This document shows positions 54,300 through 63,334 of a stretch of DNA of 64,000 nucleotides, in pieces. The notes below the pieces were generated by a model. The model searched no databases. It worked only from the letters and a program-made list of their open reading frames with translations, and was not told the DNA's origin. The stretch's first letter is position 1, and each line of letters starts with the position of its first letter. The stretch is from CBDCUC01 sp965222485 (lineage in GTDB: Bacteria > Pseudomonadota > Alphaproteobacteria > Rhizobiales > Hyphomicrobiaceae): the NCBI GenBank assembly GCA_965222485.1, contig CBDCUC010000040.1, forward strand, positions 372,001 through 436,000, in the 5' to 3' direction. Made by a program: the position numbers and the translations under genes.

Positions 54300-55850
54300 G
54301 TGAAGGCAGGGACATTGAAAGACAACCGGTCCAACAAACAAGCCAGCCCCCGCGCAAAATCCGCAACCCCGCGTTCACCAAAAGGCAGCTCACAAACGGC
54401 CAATTCCCCTCACAAAGACAAGAAGCCTCGTCATAAACCGGCCGCCAACCCCCGTCCGCGCAAAGCGGGTCCGCAAGCGCGCCAGAAACCAAAAGACAAT
54501 TCGCTCTCGGGTCTTGCGGCCCGCCAGCTGAGCGTATCGCTTCTTGACGACGTGCTTATGGGCGGCCGCTCCTTCGACGATGCGCTACGGGTTCGTCTGG
54601 CCGAACCAGCCGGGCGATCCTTATCGGAACGCGACCGGGCGTTTTCACGCGCGCTCGCCGCTGCCGTCCTTCGCCGGCACGGACAGCTTGGCGCGGTGCT
54701 TGATAAATTTCTCGAAAAGCCGCTGCCTATCCACTCAGGTAGCTTGAAATCGATATTGCTTAGTGGCTGTGCTCAGTTGCTAATCCTGCGCACCCCGCCG
54801 CATGCAGCAATCTCACTGGCCGTCGATCAATGCCGCGCCGACCGTCGTGCCGCTCGCTTTGACAAACTCGTCAATGCCATTCTGCGACGCGTTTCCCGCG
54901 AAGGCGGCGAACTATTCCAGGCAATGGACATTCCATCCTCATGTGTTCCGCCGTGGCTATGGAGCCGGTGGTGCGCACACTACGGAGAGACGAAGGCACA
55001 TGCGATCGCCATGGCCTCCATCGAGGAGGCCGCGCTGGACATCTCGGTGAAGCATGATCCCGCGGGCTGGGCGACCCGGTTGGGCGGGATTCAATTGTCG
55101 ACCGGCACAGTCCGCCTGCAACCAGGCGGGCGCATAGAAAAGCTCAAAGGGTATCGCGGGGGCGCATGGTGGGTACAGGATGCCGCTGCTGCGCTACCGG
55201 CAAGGCTGCTGCCAACAAAGCGCGGGTCGGAAGTAGCGGATTTATGCGCAGCACCGGGCGGCAAGACCGCGCAATTATGCATGACCGGCGTAAGCGTTAC
55301 CGCTGTTGATTCCTCTGGCGCACGTCTTGAGCGTGTGCGCGAAAACATGCACCGACTGGAATTGTCGCCTCAATTCGTGGTTGCTGACGCGTCAACCTGG
55401 AAACCCGATAAACGTTTCGATGCGATTCTGCTCGACGCCCCCTGCACCGCGACAGGTACGATCCGGCGCCATCCTGACATTCTTCATCTGAAACGCGAAA
55501 CCGATATCGAAACTCTCGCCGAGCTGCAGGCCAGATTACTCGACAACGCTGTATCGCTTCTCAAACCGGGTGGCACGCTCGTCTACTGCACATGCTCGCT
55601 CGAACCGGAAGAGAGCGAACGCCAGATTGCGTGTCTGTTGGCACGCAATTCGGCAATTGCAAGGGATCCGATCAAGCCTAATGAATCGGGGATCGATGCG
55701 GAATGGATCACGGAAAATGGCGATTTGCGAACATTGCCCTGTCATTCGCCAGCACCGGTCACCGAGGGTTCGGAAGGTGTGACGAACGAACGATCTCCCC
55801 TGGGCGGAATGGACGGATTTTTTGCCGCACGCCTCCGCCACACAGGCTAA
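54300..55850 (+). CDS. RsmB/Sun-type 16S rRNA cytosine-C5 methyltransferase
   Basis: This 516-residue protein (GTG start) has a Lys/Ser/Pro-rich disordered lead (1-65), a NusB-like RNA-binding part (about 70-210) and a class-I methyltransferase domain with the SAM motif A-A-P-G-G (316-320). The catalytic Cys pair lies in D-A-P-C-T-A-T-G (Cys382) and Y-C-T-C-S (Cys430/432). It would methylate a 16S rRNA cytosine as RsmB does. Position after htpX and before heparinase-purH matches other Alphaproteobacteria. The lead may be shorter than given if a downstream start is used. Confidence 0.9.
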   Translation: MKAGTLKDNRSNKQASPRAKSATPRSPKGSSQTANSPHKDKKPRHKPAANPRPRKAGPQARQKPKDNSLSGLAARQLSVSLLDDVLMGGRSFDDALRVRLAEPAGRSLSERDRAFSRALAAAVLRRHGQLGAVLDKFLEKPLPIHSGSLKSILLSGCAQLLILRTPPHAAISLAVDQCRADRRAARFDKLVNAILRRVSREGGELFQAMDIPSSCVPPWLWSRWCAHYGETKAHAIAMASIEEAALDISVKHDPAGWATRLGGIQLSTGTVRLQPGGRIEKLKGYRGGAWWVQDAAAALPARLLPTKRGSEVADLCAAPGGKTAQLCMTGVSVTAVDSSGARLERVRENMHRLELSPQFVVADASTWKPDKRFDAILLDAPCTATGTIRRHPDILHLKRETDIETLAELQARLLDNAVSLLKPGGTLVYCTCSLEPEESERQIACLLARNSAIARDPIKPNESGIDAEWITENGDLRTLPCHSPAPVTEGSEGVTNERSPLGGMDGFFAARLRHTG

Positions 55851-55928
55851 TTCCGCACTTCTCCACAATACCGCCCTCAGGCCGTCACGGCCCGCCTTGC
55901 GTTGGTCATTGTGGCAGAGTAGCCAAGG

Positions 55929-55957
55929 TGACCTGTCAGTTAAGATGACCTGTCAGT
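55929..55957. repeat. Two direct copies of TGACCTGTCAGT
   Basis: The 12-mer TGACCTGTCAGT occurs at 55929-55940 and again at 55946-55957, 17 bases from start to start, in the gap between rsmB and the heparinase gene. Direct repeats near 1.5 helical turns apart can be paired operator half-sites. No regulator is suggested by the sequence. Confidence 0.5.
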
Positions 55958-56045
55958 GGAAGATTAGGACCTGCAAAATCACGCTCTAACGACGGCATCA
56001 CTGTTCAATTGAACTTTGCCTTTTGGTTCGCGCGGGGGGATGTGA

Positions 56046-57752
56046 ATGCCGCGGCTGAGTTTATCCGAACGCGTCAATGTTACGGCGCTAGCGGCCGACC
56101 GCTCGCTTCGCCGTCTCGTATCGCGCGTACTCTACTCTCCATTTCTGCGGTGGCGATACGGGTCAGCCTATGCCGACCAGCTCCTGATCGTGCCCCAGGA
56201 CTTGCGAACCGCTGATCCCAGTTTGTGGCGCGAGTTCCGGCTCGGACAATTCGGTCTTGCAGGCTCCTGCGTTGAACTGGAAGGAAATTCTCCGTTTGAG
56301 TTGACGCCGCCATCTGCGGGCTGGTTGCGCTCGCTGCACGGTTTCGCCTGGCTGCGTCACCTGGAGGCGACGCGCGAAGATGAGGCCCGCGAGGCCGCTC
56401 GCAGTCTTGCTTTGGAATGGACGTTGCGATTCCGCAGTGGCACCGGGGTACCTTGGCGGCCCGAAGTGCTCGGGCGGCGCCTGATTTCCTGGATCACGCA
56501 TGCAGGGTTATTGCTCGACGGTGCGGACCCGAAGACCTACGACGCGTTGGCGGCAAGTTTGGGTTTTCAGCTTGTCAGATTGTCCGCAACCTGGCGCGAA
56601 GCACCTGCAGGTGAAGCCCGGCTACTTGCACTTATAGCTGTGGTGCTGGCGAATTTGTCCGTTGCCGGTCACGACCGTCAGTTACGCGAAGCAGAGCGCG
56701 CGCTGACAGATGAATTGGACCGGCAGATCCTCCCTGATGGCGGTCATGTAAGCCGCAATCCGGCAGTCCTGTTGGATCTTGTGCTCGACCTCTTGCCACT
56801 CAGCCAGTGCTTCAAGGCGCGCGACCTGGAGCCTCCGGAAGGTCTCTCCAAACACATTCCAAACATGCTGTCGATGCTTCGTTTTATGCGCCTTGGCGAT
56901 GGCTTGCTTGCCCGATTCAACGGCATGAGCATCGCCTCGCCTGCAGGATTGGCAACTGTCCTTGCTTACGATGACACCACAAAGCCGCCAGTGATGAAAC
57001 GTGCGGCTTCCTCAGGGTATTCGCGCCTGGAGCGTGGTGACACCATTGTCATTGCCGACGTCGCACCACCCCCGCAGTTGCAGCTTGCCGGCAATGCGCA
57101 CGCAGGCTGCCTCTCGTTTGAGATGAGCGTTGGCAGAACGCTTCTGCTCGTGAACGGTGGTGCGCCTGGTCCCGCCGACGCGGAGTGGCGCGCAAAATCG
57201 CGCGGTACCGCTAGCCACAATACATTATCGATCGGTGACAAATCTTCCTCCAAGCTCGTTCGCCACGCGCTTCTGGAAGATTTGGTCGGCGCGGCACCCA
57301 TCCGGTTTCCCGACAACGTAAGCAGCCAGATCGAAGAGTCGAACGGTAGCCTGCTACTGACCGCACAACATGATGGCTATGTGCGTCGCTGGGGATTGAT
57401 GCACTCGCGCATCCTGATTTTATCGCAGAATGGACAAAAGCTAACTGGTACTGACCGCATCACCGGTTCCACAGGTGTTGTACGTTTGAAACGGGATTTA
57501 CCGTTTGCTTTGCGCTTTCACTTGCACCCGGAAGTCGAAGCACAAACTGACGAGAAGACCGGCAAGATTGAGTTGTTCCTGCCTGACGGTTCGGTGTGGT
57601 GGTTCATCGCCCCGGCGGACATGCTGACACTGGAAGACAGCATTTACTTTGCCGATTCTGCAGGTCCCTGCAGGTCGACACAGATCGTGATTCGTGGAGC
57701 GACATTCGGAGAGACCGAAATAAATTGGGCGCTCGAATCAGCGGTGTCGTGA
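56046..57752 (+). CDS. Heparinase II/III family protein
   Basis: This 568-residue protein has an alpha-helical N-terminal half (about 60-300, W-x-x-x-F and L-S-A-T-W-R-E-A) and a beta-sandwich C-terminal half (about 320-560, G-Y-S-R-L-E-R-G, S-H-N-T-L-S-I and the H-D-G-Y-x-R segment), the layout of polysaccharide lyases of this family. The second domain's His/Tyr catalytic set is partly visible. No signal peptide is evident. This gene is conserved between rsmB and purH across Alphaproteobacteria without an agreed substrate. ATG 56046 is the frame's first start; GGGGGGA lies a few bases before it. Confidence 0.85.
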   Translation: MPRLSLSERVNVTALAADRSLRRLVSRVLYSPFLRWRYGSAYADQLLIVPQDLRTADPSLWREFRLGQFGLAGSCVELEGNSPFELTPPSAGWLRSLHGFAWLRHLEATREDEAREAARSLALEWTLRFRSGTGVPWRPEVLGRRLISWITHAGLLLDGADPKTYDALAASLGFQLVRLSATWREAPAGEARLLALIAVVLANLSVAGHDRQLREAERALTDELDRQILPDGGHVSRNPAVLLDLVLDLLPLSQCFKARDLEPPEGLSKHIPNMLSMLRFMRLGDGLLARFNGMSIASPAGLATVLAYDDTTKPPVMKRAASSGYSRLERGDTIVIADVAPPPQLQLAGNAHAGCLSFEMSVGRTLLLVNGGAPGPADAEWRAKSRGTASHNTLSIGDKSSSKLVRHALLEDLVGAAPIRFPDNVSSQIEESNGSLLLTAQHDGYVRRWGLMHSRILILSQNGQKLTGTDRITGSTGVVRLKRDLPFALRFHLHPEVEAQTDEKTGKIELFLPDGSVWWFIAPADMLTLEDSIYFADSAGPCRSTQIVIRGATFGETEINWALESAVS

Positions 57753-58039
57753 CGTTTCCTGCTTGGGGCAAGAGACATATTTGCGCAGGAACCGGCAAGC
57801 CTATGATCGTAGGGTGTTGAAAACTTCGCGACACCATTTGCCGGCTCATCCAGCGTCAGACATTTTCGCAAGTAACTCGAGAACGCGACGTCTTGCCGCC
57901 GTGGAGCAACGGCCAATCTACATTCAAGATAAGTGGTGGCATAAGGCGTTATTCCAAAAAAGGCCGCGGTTAAAAACTGGACGAAACCACTTGTCCCGTT
58001 CCGCGACGGGGCGACAACAAATACGCGAGAGCATTACGA

Positions 58040-59632
58040 ATGAGCGATACCAAACCTAAGATTTCCCGCGCACTCCTATCCGTTTCTGACAAAAGCGGCC
58101 TTGTACCGTTTGCAATCGGCTTGTCTGAATTAGGCGTGGAACTGGTGTCAACCGGCGGTACGGCCCGCGCACTCGCCGACGCCGGCCTTAACGTTCGCGA
58201 CGTTGCGGACCTGACGCAATTCCCTGAGATGATGGATGGCCGCCTGAAGACGCTTCATCCGCGTGTGCACGGTGGGCTCTTGGCCATTCGCGACAACGCC
58301 GAACATCAAAGCGCCGCACAGGAACATGGAATAGGTCCGATCGATCTGCTGGTGGTCAATCTCTATCCCTTCGAAGAGACAGTCGCGGCGGGCGGCGATT
58401 ACCAGACTTGCGTTGAAAACATCGACATTGGTGGTCCTGCCATGATCAGAGCCGCCGCCAAGAACCACGCCTGGGTTACGACCATTGTCGATCCCGCTGA
58501 CTATGAGGCGGTGTCATCTGAAATGCGCAGTAATGCTGGCAGCACGACATTACAAATGCGCAGCCGGCTGGCCGCCAAGGCTTACGCACGCACCAGTGCT
58601 TATGATTCCGCGATAAGCAATTGGTTCAATGACAAGCTGGACATTGAAGCGCCCGCCTACAAGTCCTTCGCAGGCAGGTTGAGTTCGGCCTTAAGGTATG
58701 GTGAGAACCCCCACCAGTCGGCAGCATTCTATGTCACGGGAGAGATGCGCGAAGGCGTCGCCACGGCAACGCAGCATCAAGGTAAGGAGCTATCTTACAA
58801 CAATCTCAACGATACGGACGCTGCATTCGAACTTGTCGGCGAGTTTGCCGCCGACGCCGCGCCGGCGGTTGCCATCATCAAGCATGCAAATCCGTGCGGG
58901 GTTGCTATCGGGGAAACGCTCAAAGCGGCTTATGACAAAGCGCTTGCCTGTGATCCCGTCAGTGCGTTTGGCGGCATTGTGGCGCTCAATCGGCCGATCG
59001 ACGCGGAAGCCGCAGAAGAAATCACGAAGATCTTTACCGAGGTCGTGATCGCACCGGGCGCAAGCGACGACGCAAAAGCAATTTTCTCAGCGAAGAAAAA
59101 TTTGAGGTTGCTGACCACCAATGGCCTGCCTGATCCCGGCGCACCCGGAATCGTCGCCCGCACACTTGCAGGTGGATTGCTGGTACAGTCGCGCGATAAC
59201 GGCATTGTGGGTGCCGGCGACTTGAAAGTTGTGACCAAGCGCCAGCCTAGCGAGCAGGAACTGGCTGACATGGTCTTTGCAATAAAGGTCGCCAAGCACG
59301 TAAAATCCAACACGATCGTCTACGCCAAGGATGGCGCAACCGTCGGCATCGGCGCTGGCCAGATGAGCCGCATCGATAGTGCACGCATTGCTGCCAGAAA
59401 GGCATTGGATGCAGCCGAAGCTGCAAACATGGAACAGCCGCTGACACAGGGGTCCGTCGTCGCCTCTGACGCGTTCTTCCCCTTTGCCGATGGTCTGTTG
59501 GCTGCCGCCGACGCGGGCGCTACCGCCGTCATCCAGCCGGGCGGCTCCATGCGCGACGATGAGGTCATCGCAGCAGCGGACGAAAAAGGCCTCGCAATGG
59601 TCTTCACCGGCATGCGCCATTTCAGGCACTAA
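58040..59632 (+). CDS. purH: Bifunctional AICAR transformylase/IMP cyclohydrolase
   Basis: This 530-residue enzyme catalyses the last two steps of IMP synthesis. It has an N-terminal MGS-like cyclohydrolase part (about 1-195, L-V-S-T-G-G-T-A, T-L-H-P-R-V-H-G-G) and a formyltransferase part (about 205-530) with the catalytic Lys-His pair in I-I-K-H-A-N-P-C-G. The start is ATG 58040 and the length is typical. It is 287 bp downstream of the heparinase gene, where nothing is recognised except a possible promoter. Confidence 0.97.
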   Translation: MSDTKPKISRALLSVSDKSGLVPFAIGLSELGVELVSTGGTARALADAGLNVRDVADLTQFPEMMDGRLKTLHPRVHGGLLAIRDNAEHQSAAQEHGIGPIDLLVVNLYPFEETVAAGGDYQTCVENIDIGGPAMIRAAAKNHAWVTTIVDPADYEAVSSEMRSNAGSTTLQMRSRLAAKAYARTSAYDSAISNWFNDKLDIEAPAYKSFAGRLSSALRYGENPHQSAAFYVTGEMREGVATATQHQGKELSYNNLNDTDAAFELVGEFAADAAPAVAIIKHANPCGVAIGETLKAAYDKALACDPVSAFGGIVALNRPIDAEAAEEITKIFTEVVIAPGASDDAKAIFSAKKNLRLLTTNGLPDPGAPGIVARTLAGGLLVQSRDNGIVGAGDLKVVTKRQPSEQELADMVFAIKVAKHVKSNTIVYAKDGATVGIGAGQMSRIDSARIAARKALDAAEAANMEQPLTQGSVVASDAFFPFADGLLAAADAGATAVIQPGGSMRDDEVIAAADEKGLAMVFTGMRHFRH

Positions 59633-59700
59633 TTGCAAGTCTAGCAAAAGTGATTGGGAGGTCCGTGCCTCAAAGCGGCCGCTGTCGTAAGAGGTGATGA

Positions 59701-60222
59701 ATGACCGACGCCTCAAAACATGCCGGCACGGACAACGTCGCACTGCGCCCCGCGACCGAAGCGGACTGGGCGCAAATCTGCAATTGGCTGCGCCTGCCAC
59801 ACGTGCAGCGTTGGTGGGGCCCTGCGTCTGGCGGCGAAGCAGCCGTGCGCATTGTGTTTGAAACACCGACAGCCGTTGCCCGCATTGTGGACTGTGACGG
59901 CGAGCCGATTGGGTACGCGCATGCCATCGAGGCGACCCACTGGGGCGAGGAACTGCCGGAAGGAATGCCGCCGGGAACATGGGACGTTGATTTGTTTATT
60001 GCGTCTGTGCCTCATCGTGGGCGCGGATTGGGCAAGGTTATCCTCGATCAACTTGCGGAAGAAATCTTCTCCACGACCATGGCAATCGCGCTTTCCGTTT
60101 TTGTTTCCGTGCGCAACGAGGCCGCGGTGCGGGCTTACGAAAAAGCCGGCTTCAAGTGGGAACGGGTTTGGAACGATCCGATTGACGGACCTTGCTGGAT
60201 GCTGCTGCGACACCGGCCTTGA
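59701..60222 (+). CDS. GNAT acetyltransferase (aminoglycoside-type)
   Basis: This 173-residue protein has the GNAT fold with W-A-Q-I-C-N-W-L at the start, W-D-V-D-L-F-I, and the acetyl-CoA motif A V-P-H-R-G-R-G-L-G-K-V-I-L (R/Q-x-x-G-x-G/A), then R-A-Y-E-K-A-G-F. The pattern resembles AAC(6')- and RimJ-like enzymes. Whether it acts on antibiotics, polyamines or siderophores is unknown. It starts with ATG 59701 after purH by 68 bp and may share its transcript. It ends where dispersed repeat copy C begins. Confidence 0.85.
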   Translation: MTDASKHAGTDNVALRPATEADWAQICNWLRLPHVQRWWGPASGGEAAVRIVFETPTAVARIVDCDGEPIGYAHAIEATHWGEELPEGMPPGTWDVDLFIASVPHRGRGLGKVILDQLAEEIFSTTMAIALSVFVSVRNEAAVRAYEKAGFKWERVWNDPIDGPCWMLLRHRP

Positions 60223-60251
60223 GAATTGCCCGCAAGTAAATCAAACACCCT

Positions 60252-60336
60252 CGTGGGCACCTCCCGCCGTCGCAGTAGCCGGAGGCGTTGCGATCGGCGG
60301 CTTCGCGGGCCCGCGCATCAGCGAGGAATAGCCCGC
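60252..60336. repeat. Dispersed intergenic repeat, copy C (right block only)
   Basis: The stretch GGGCACCTCCCGCCGTCGCA and the following GTAGCCGGAGGCGTTGCGAT match copies A and B almost exactly, then the copy diverges into GCGGGCCCGCGCATCAGCGAGGAATAGC-type sequence. Only the right block is present. It lies 30 bases after the GNAT stop and 98 bases before the end of pqqA, again at convergent gene ends. Confidence 0.7.
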
Positions 60337-60433
60337 AAAAAAACGACGACTGGTTTCCCAGCCGCCGCTTTTCGTCTCAACTATATAGCTCGTCGATCTC
60401 CGCGCCAACGGAGATCATGAGCAATCGCCGTCG

Positions 60434-60523
60434 TTAGATGACGTCGATGTCAGCTGGCAGGTAGCTCGTAACTTCCAGACCAACTTCCTGCTCACGAACC
60501 TGTGGCTTGCTCCAAACTTTCAT
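60434..60523 (-). CDS. pqqA: PQQ precursor peptide PqqA
   Basis: This 29-residue peptide (start M-K-V-W-S-K-P) has the E-x-x-x-Y motif as E17-V-T-S-Y21, whose Glu and Tyr are cross-linked by PqqE to give pyrroloquinoline quinone. The E-V-T-S-Y core is the same as in methylotroph PqqA. AGGAGG lies 7 bases before the ATG. The gene is too short for usual gene finding, and no pqqBCDE follows: minus-strand reading next meets the repeat and then the plus-strand GNAT gene. So it is an isolated (perhaps extra) copy. Its product would serve the PQQ dehydrogenase at 13403. Confidence 0.92.
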   Translation of the reverse strand: MKVWSKPQVREQEVGLEVTSYLPADIDVI

Positions 60524-60651
60524 GTTCTTTCCTCCTATTTAAGGGATAAGTTTTGGCTTTCCCATTTGCACTATACTTCGACGGGTCCATGAGACCTAAT
60601 CGAATTTTCCTTCATGCGATATAAGCATTCCTAATGCGGACTGACCGATGT

Positions 60652-62049
60652 TCAATTATGTTGTTTGACGGGCAGCAGCATGAGCAGGCCGGCGATCAGA
60701 AAGATGGCGATTGAAGCCATGCCAGCGCGCTGACTTCCGGTCGCTGCTGTCACCGTGGCGACCATAAGCGGCGCCAGGAACGCCGTAACTTTTCCGGAAA
60801 ATGCAAACAAACCAAAGAATTGTGTGATCTTTTCCCGTGGCGCCAACCGTGCCAGCAATGATCTGCTTGACGCCTGCGTCGGTGCAGACACAACCCCGAC
60901 AAGGATCGCAAAGGCGAGGAAGACCAACTCACCCGTTGACGAGAATGGCGCCGAGCCCGCCAACTTTGGCGCGGCCTCGACAAAGAAAAGAACATGATCT
61001 TTGTCGATAGAAAGCAGCCCGAACGCGCCAATGAGCAACGCGATCAGCGCCGTCATAATCACGGTTTTTGCCCCGACCCTGTCGTCCAAAATGCCACCCG
61101 CCAAGGCGCCGAGTGCACCGGTCAACGTAAGCACAATGCCGAACAACCCGAGCTCAAGAGCTCCCCATCCAAAAACCGAAGCGCCGTAAATACCGCCAAA
61201 AGCGAAAATGGCGGTCAATCCGTCGGTGTACAGCATGCGGGCGATCAGGAAATAGAGGATGTTCCTGTTATCGCCTAACGATTTGATGGTGCTCCATAAT
61301 TCGGCAAGAGCGCTTTTCTCGCCTGTGCCCGCTGGGCGCGCGTATTTGACGTCGGGGACAAACAGAAAGAAAGGGATCATGAAAATCAGATACCACGCAG
61401 CGGCGAACGGGCCGACGAGCCTGTCCGTCTCGCGCGCGCCGTGATCCAGCGTCAGCAGCGGATCCAAGCCTAGAAGGGTCTTTCCGCTCGTCGGCTCGGC
61501 GACGATGAAGCCTGCCATGACGATGAGGCTGATGAGCCCGCCGGTGTAGCCGACGGCCCAGCCCGTTCCAGACAGCCGGCCAAGTTCGCCTGCTGGCACA
61601 AGGCCGGGCATCAGCGAATTGGTGAAGACTTGAGTGAATTCCGCTGCGATCGTGGCGACCACGAAGGCCGCCAGAACAAGCATAATCGTCGAGGAGGAAG
61701 CGTTTGGAACGGCAAACCATAAAAATGCTAGGCCGCACGCCAGCAGAACCGAGAAGAGTGCAATCCAAGGTTTCCGCCGGCCACGACCGTCGGCCAAGGC
61801 GCCGAGCAAAGGGCTGCCAATCGCAATCACGACGCCTGCGGCTGCGGCGGCATAGCCCCACAATGCCTGACCCACCGCGCCATCTCCAACGACGACATTG
61901 GCAAAGTATGGCGCAAACAGAAACGTTAGCACCAGTGTGTAGTAAGGCTGGGCCGACCAGTCGAATAAAACCCAGGACACCAGCGCCCGCATCGGCGCCC
62001 GTGTTGTGACGACAGGTGCCGCCGGTGCATTCGATGTTACGTCTTGCAA
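60652..62049 (-). CDS. MFS transporter, UMF1/Atg22-like
   Basis: This 465-residue inner-membrane protein has twelve hydrophobic helices, a G-x-x-x-D-x-x-G-R-R-K type loop between TM2 and TM3 (L-A-D-G-R-G-R-R-K-P), and the L-F-D-W-S-x-Q-P-Y start typical of the UMF1 (vacuole effluxer-like) family. A long hydrophilic loop (about 225-250) separates the halves. The substrate is unknown; efflux of amino acids or small organics is the best known case. It is upstream of pqqA on the same strand, with 128 bp between, so they could share a transcript. Confidence 0.88.
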   Translation of the reverse strand: MQDVTSNAPAAPVVTTRAPMRALVSWVLFDWSAQPYYTLVLTFLFAPYFANVVVGDGAVGQALWGYAAAAAGVVIAIGSPLLGALADGRGRRKPWIALFSVLLACGLAFLWFAVPNASSSTIMLVLAAFVVATIAAEFTQVFTNSLMPGLVPAGELGRLSGTGWAVGYTGGLISLIVMAGFIVAEPTSGKTLLGLDPLLTLDHGARETDRLVGPFAAAWYLIFMIPFFLFVPDVKYARPAGTGEKSALAELWSTIKSLGDNRNILYFLIARMLYTDGLTAIFAFGGIYGASVFGWGALELGLFGIVLTLTGALGALAGGILDDRVGAKTVIMTALIALLIGAFGLLSIDKDHVLFFVEAAPKLAGSAPFSSTGELVFLAFAILVGVVSAPTQASSRSLLARLAPREKITQFFGLFAFSGKVTAFLAPLMVATVTAATGSQRAGMASIAIFLIAGLLMLLPVKQHN

Positions 62050-62459
62050 GACCTACCGCCTGTATCGCGTTGCCATTGCGCCCCAGATCGATTGACCGGC
62101 TGTGACTGGGAGCAAGAAAGCAGGCCGGCGATCATGGTCTACACGAATGTGGTCCGCGTTGCGACCGCAAGTGCTCATTGCTGTGGAATTGCGGGTGTTT
62201 GTTTGGCAGGCATCCAGGGCATCCTTCCACATTAGACAGACTCGATTTAATTCATTGATTTAACTTGTGTTTACCAAGAAGCATGAGCTTTCTTCTGCGC
62301 TTCGTGAGGGTCCGGTACTGTAGCTGGAGCTGGGGACTGGGCTGGGAGACCCTTTTTCGCGCTGCCGCGACGACCTCGCTGAGAGCCGCGAATGCCTTCC
62401 TGCCGAGTTTTGCGGTGCCAGGGCCACTGGCGCTAGGGCAAGTGCGGGAGACACATGTG
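62050..62459. other. Intergenic, low-complexity patch
   Basis: This 410-bp gap between the MFS and repeat-protein genes holds a purine/GT-rich low-complexity patch at about 62310-62350 (AGCTGGAGCTGGGGACTGGG). No gene is supported; the plus-strand frame that opens at 62265 is joined to the repeat protein but reads as non-protein. It must include both divergent promoters. Confidence 0.35.
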
Positions 62460-63194
62460 ATGGGTGCGCAACGGATTACACTGGCAGTTTTGGCCATGAC
62501 GGCCGCGGCTGTAACGACAACGGGTGCGCTCGCATCCGATCGCGGCTGCCGTGGACGCGTCGTGGAGTGCTACACCAAGGTTCGCCAGCCGGATGTCTAT
62601 CGTACGGTGACGCGACGCGTTGTTGTAAGCCCCGCCCGCCGCGAGATAATTCGTAAACCCGCTGTGATGGGGGAACGTGTCGAGCGCGTCGTCGTCCGGC
62701 CAGCGCGCACACGCGTTGAACATGTGCCCGCCGTCTATCGAACCCTACACCAACGGGTCAAAGTGGCGCCCGCAAGTGTCAGCTATACCAACGAGCCCGA
62801 TGTAATCCGTACTGTTTACAGGGATGTTGTTGTGCGCCCTGCAAGCTATCGTTGGGAGACGACACGCGATCGGCGTGGCAATCTCAAACGGTGCAAGGTT
62901 CACATCCCAGCGGTCACGAAGCGGGTGGCACAACAGGCGGTCGTGCGCCAGGGCCGGCGCATTCGCCATGTCACGCCAGCTGTGTATCGTACAGTCCAAA
63001 AGCGCGTTCTCGTTCGCCCCGAGCAGCGCCGGCTCGTCCAGGAGCCAGCCGTTCACACCCTCAAAAAACGGACCTATGTTATCGAGCCGGCGCGCAACCG
63101 CGTTATCCGCCACCCTGCTGTAACCCGTCTCGTGCATGAGAAGGTGCTTGTCAGCCGCGGTCGCGAGACCTGGGTGAGAACGAGCCACCGGTAG
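62460..63194 (+). CDS. Secreted protein of eight 23-residue repeats
   Basis: This 244-residue protein has a signal peptide (1-26, ending A-L-A-S) and then eight back-to-back 23-residue repeats starting at residues 44, 67, 90, 113, 150, 173, 196 and 219. All begin with P-A-V or P-D-V, followed by a Tyr-Arg-Thr-like stretch, a basic-plus-Val strand (R-V-x-V-x-P) and a charged turn. A 14-residue linker (136-149, with one Cys) splits the set into four and four. The mature protein is very Arg/Val-rich and basic, suggesting beta-structure. GGAG lies 9 bases before ATG 62460. No family is recognised. Confidence 0.78.
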   Translation: MGAQRITLAVLAMTAAAVTTTGALASDRGCRGRVVECYTKVRQPDVYRTVTRRVVVSPARREIIRKPAVMGERVERVVVRPARTRVEHVPAVYRTLHQRVKVAPASVSYTNEPDVIRTVYRDVVVRPASYRWETTRDRRGNLKRCKVHIPAVTKRVAQQAVVRQGRRIRHVTPAVYRTVQKRVLVRPEQRRLVQEPAVHTLKKRTYVIEPARNRVIRHPAVTRLVHEKVLVSRGRETWVRTSHR

Positions 63195-63314
63195 AACCGG
63201 GCTTAAGAAATGCGTTCAATTCACTCTGATCGACGTCAAATTCAGGCCTCGGATGATAAGATGGCACGTTGATGTCACGCACATGACGTACGCCCCCTAA
63301 TCTCACCCAACCCA

Positions 63315-63334
63315 CACGTCACGCCGGTGACGTG
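63315..63334. promoter_or_regulatory. Palindrome CACGTCAC-GCCG-GTGACGTG
   Basis: A perfect 8-bp inverted repeat with a 4-base centre lies 162 bases before the ParA ATG. A related half-site with TGACGT occurs about 30 bases upstream (63282). It may be an operator or part-palindromic binding site (for example for a ParB-like or other dimeric regulator), but no T run makes it a terminator. Confidence 0.4.

Noticed and set aside
59087..59980. 297-codon minus-strand frame opposite purH
   Set aside because: It is antisense to a clear housekeeping gene; its length comes from the GC-rich codon pattern of purH.
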